This document shows positions 13,626 to 14,816 of a stretch of DNA of 14,816 nt, piece by piece. This stretch comes from an uncultured Oscillospiraceae bacterium (GTDB lineage: Bacteria; Bacillota; Clostridia; Oscillospirales; Oscillospiraceae). The notes beneath the pieces are model-generated. The model was not told the origin of the DNA. It searched no databases and was given only the letters and a program-made list of their open reading frames with translations. The first letter of the stretch is position 1. Every line of letters starts with the position of its first letter. The DNA is taken from positions 1 to 14,816 of the forward strand of contig CAUFAM010000006.1 of NCBI GenBank assembly GCA_959022875.1. Direction: 5' to 3'. The translations under genes were made by a program, and so were the position numbers.

Positions 13626-13890
13626 AATTCGACACTCTTACAGATGAATTTTACATATTTTGAGGTATATGAGGCAACGGATGAGAAGCAACAGTATGTA
13701 CAAACGATAACCATTCATTGATCAGCAGAACATCATTCTGTAAACGCTCCCTTCCATGAGCTCGGAACCAATGCAGCACTGCGGCTTCCATCCGGTCATT
13801 TGTGGTTACAACCATACTACTTCGGTGTCTGAAATAAATCAACCCAAGATGCTACACTTTCCCCTTAAAATCAAAGGAAATTGACACTTA
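13626..13890. other. Intergenic patch with no supported gene
   Basis: This stretch is AT-richer than the core genes around it. Short frames exist on both strands (minus 13842-13651, 63 codons; plus from ATG 13643, 25 codons), but none has a ribosome site or a recognisable family. It may be debris of an acquired segment that also brought the HTH gene. Composition changes sharply to GC-rich at about 13900. Confidence 0.4.
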
Positions 13891-13895
13891 GACTA

Positions 13896-14003
13896 TTTCA
13901 GCACCGCCTGAAGCCCGCCCGTCGGGGCCCCCGGCCCAACGGTGCTGGCAATGTGTCCCAGTACAGCACCCGGGACGCGCGGGCGCAGTTCTCCAAGCTC
14001 TGA
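13896..14003 (+). pseudogene. Possible 3' remnant of an unidentified gene
   Basis: A GC-rich open stretch ends at TGA 14001-14003, and a good intrinsic terminator follows 23 bases later, which is what the end of a plus-strand gene looks like. The last residues would be GAGNVSQYSTRDARAQFSKL. Upstream the frame runs into the AT-rich patch and a stop at 13866, with no start codon and ribosome site that fit. I do not recognise the family. It may instead be non-coding. Confidence 0.3.
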
Positions 14004-14026
14004 TTTTACCCGGTACGTTTTCAAGA

Positions 14027-14054
14027 CACCGTCCATTGGGCGGTGCCTTTTTTA
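14027..14054 (+). terminator. Intrinsic terminator without an intact upstream gene
   Basis: CACCGTCC and GGGCGGTG pair (one G-U) around ATT, followed by CC and six T. No intact plus-strand gene precedes it apart from the possible gene tail ending at 14003. Confidence 0.8.
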
Positions 14055-14075
14055 TGCCTCCCTGCCCCTTTTCTC

Positions 14076-14104
14076 TTGCCGCCTGTAACATTTCATAGTA
14101 TACT
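14076..14104 (+). promoter_or_regulatory. Promoter of the AIM24-family gene
   Basis: A -35 box TTGCCG (14076-14081), a 17-base spacer and -10 box TATACT (14099-14104). The predicted start near 14111 is about 54 bases before the start codon. Confidence 0.75.
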
Positions 14105-14164
14105 GATGCCAGCACAAGCCCGTTTTCAGAGGCCAATTGTTAGAAAGAAAGGTGAGATGAACCC

Positions 14165-14816
14165 ATGAAGTATACCATTAAAGGCGAACCTACCCCGGTG
14201 GTAATCTGCGAGCTGGCAAACGGCGAAAGCATGATCACAGAGAGCGGCTCCATGGTATGGATGAGTCCCAACATGGAGATGGAAACCTCCGCCGGGGGCT
14301 TGGGGAAGGCCTTTGGCCGTCTGTTTTCCGGCGAAAATATATTTCAGAACATCTACACCGCCCGTGGCGGCCCGGGGATGATTGCCTTTGCCTCCAGCTT
14401 TCCCGGCGCCATTCGCGCCGTTCCCATCACCCCCGACCGTCCGCTGATTGTACAAAAATCCGCTTTCCTTGCATCCGAAAGCGGCGTGGAGCTGTCTGTG
14501 TTCTTCCAGAAAAAAATTGGGGCGGGCTTCTTTGGCGGCGAGGGCTTTATTATGCAAAAACTCTCCGGCAGCGGCATGGCCTTTTTGGAAATTGACGGCT
14601 ATGGCGAGGAGTATATGCTGGCCCCGGGCGAGCAGCTGGTGGTGGACACCGGCAACCTGGCCGTGATGGATGCCACCTGCTCTCTGGACATCCGGACGGT
14701 AAAGGGCGTAAAGAACATGCTCTTCGGCGGCGAAGGGGTGTTCCACACCGTGGTCACCGGGCCGGGCAAGGTTCTGCTTCAGACCATGCCCATCAGCACG
14801 CTGGCAGGGGCAATTG
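14165..14816 (+). CDS. AIM24/TIGR00266 family protein (partial, runs off the right edge)
   Basis: A bacterial protein of the AIM24 family, named after a yeast mitochondrial protein; the bacterial function is not established. About 217 residues are visible and the family is usually 220-270 long, so little is missing. Visible family features are an opening MKYTIKGEPTPVVICEL, SGSMVWMSPNMEMETSAGGL, a glycine-rich segment GGPGMIAFASSFPGAI, the FFGGEGFIMQKLSGSG stretch, and FHTVVTGPGKVLLQTMPIS near the edge. No signal peptide or membrane segment is seen, so probably cytoplasmic, folded as repeated beta strands. ATG 14165 has AAAGGTGA nine bases upstream and its own promoter. Confidence 0.92.
   Translation, partial: MKYTIKGEPTPVVICELANGESMITESGSMVWMSPNMEMETSAGGLGKAFGRLFSGENIFQNIYTARGGPGMIAFASSFPGAIRAVPITPDRPLIVQKSAFLASESGVELSVFFQKKIGAGFFGGEGFIMQKLSGSGMAFLEIDGYGEEYMLAPGEQLVVDTGNLAVMDATCSLDIRTVKGVKNMLFGGEGVFHTVVTGPGKVLLQTMPISTLAGAI

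Noticed and set aside
13651..13842. Minus-strand frame of 63 codons
   Set aside because: No ribosome site at any start and no family I recognise; kept only as part of the unassigned patch.
1..14816. CRISPR array, tRNA genes, rRNA or riboswitch
   Set aside because: No regularly spaced repeats, no tRNA cloverleaf other than the tmRNA, and no THI-box-like leader before thiN (its leader is only about 35 bases).

Overview
The window looks like chromosomal core DNA from a GC-rich member of the Clostridia, most likely Oscillospiraceae (the Flavonifractor, Intestinimonas and Oscillibacter group). The basis is gene content and order (hrcA-grpE behind a CIRCE element, a Gram-positive lexA, rplM-rpsI, smpB next to ssrA), AGGAGG-type ribosome sites and vegetative promoters with 17-base spacers. 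The genus is an inference; no rRNA gene is present to settle it.

Layout. Positions 1-1252 (minus): the start of grpE and all of hrcA, with a CIRCE operator over the hrcA start site. Positions 1322-3992 (minus): a cysteine desulfurase followed by a MATE exporter, probably one transcript. Positions 4033-6468 (plus): thiamine diphosphokinase, then smpB, ppiB and the tmRNA gene ssrA, so both halves of trans-translation lie within 1.6 kb. ssrA is bracketed by a repeat in inverted orientation, and further palindromic units fill the space up to lexA. Positions 6923-7678 (plus): lexA with an SOS-like operator overlapping its own -35 box. Positions 7677-10022 (minus): ychF and two overlapping short CHR-family transporter genes, converging on lexA at a shared terminator. 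Positions 10064-12065 (minus): a secreted protein with a copper-amine-oxidase-like N-terminal domain, and a TtcA-family tRNA sulfur-transfer enzyme. Positions 12174-13272 (plus): rplM-rpsI behind a consensus promoter. Positions 13273-14054: a non-core patch with a frameshifted HTH regulator, unassigned sequence and what may be the tail of a lost gene. Positions 14076-14816 (plus): an AIM24/TIGR00266 family gene cut by the window edge.

Together the genes serve housekeeping and stress: heat shock (HrcA, GrpE), SOS (LexA), rescue of stalled ribosomes (SmpB, tmRNA), protein folding (PpiB), translation (L13, S9, YchF), tRNA thiolation and sulfur mobilisation, and thiamine cofactor synthesis. I do not see a new defence system, CRISPR array or complete mobile element. 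The points that most merit a second look are the inverted repeats around ssrA, the unusual tmRNA tag (no GCA resume codon, ending in AYAA) and the frameshifted HTH gene, whose two halves join cleanly at a run of six A.
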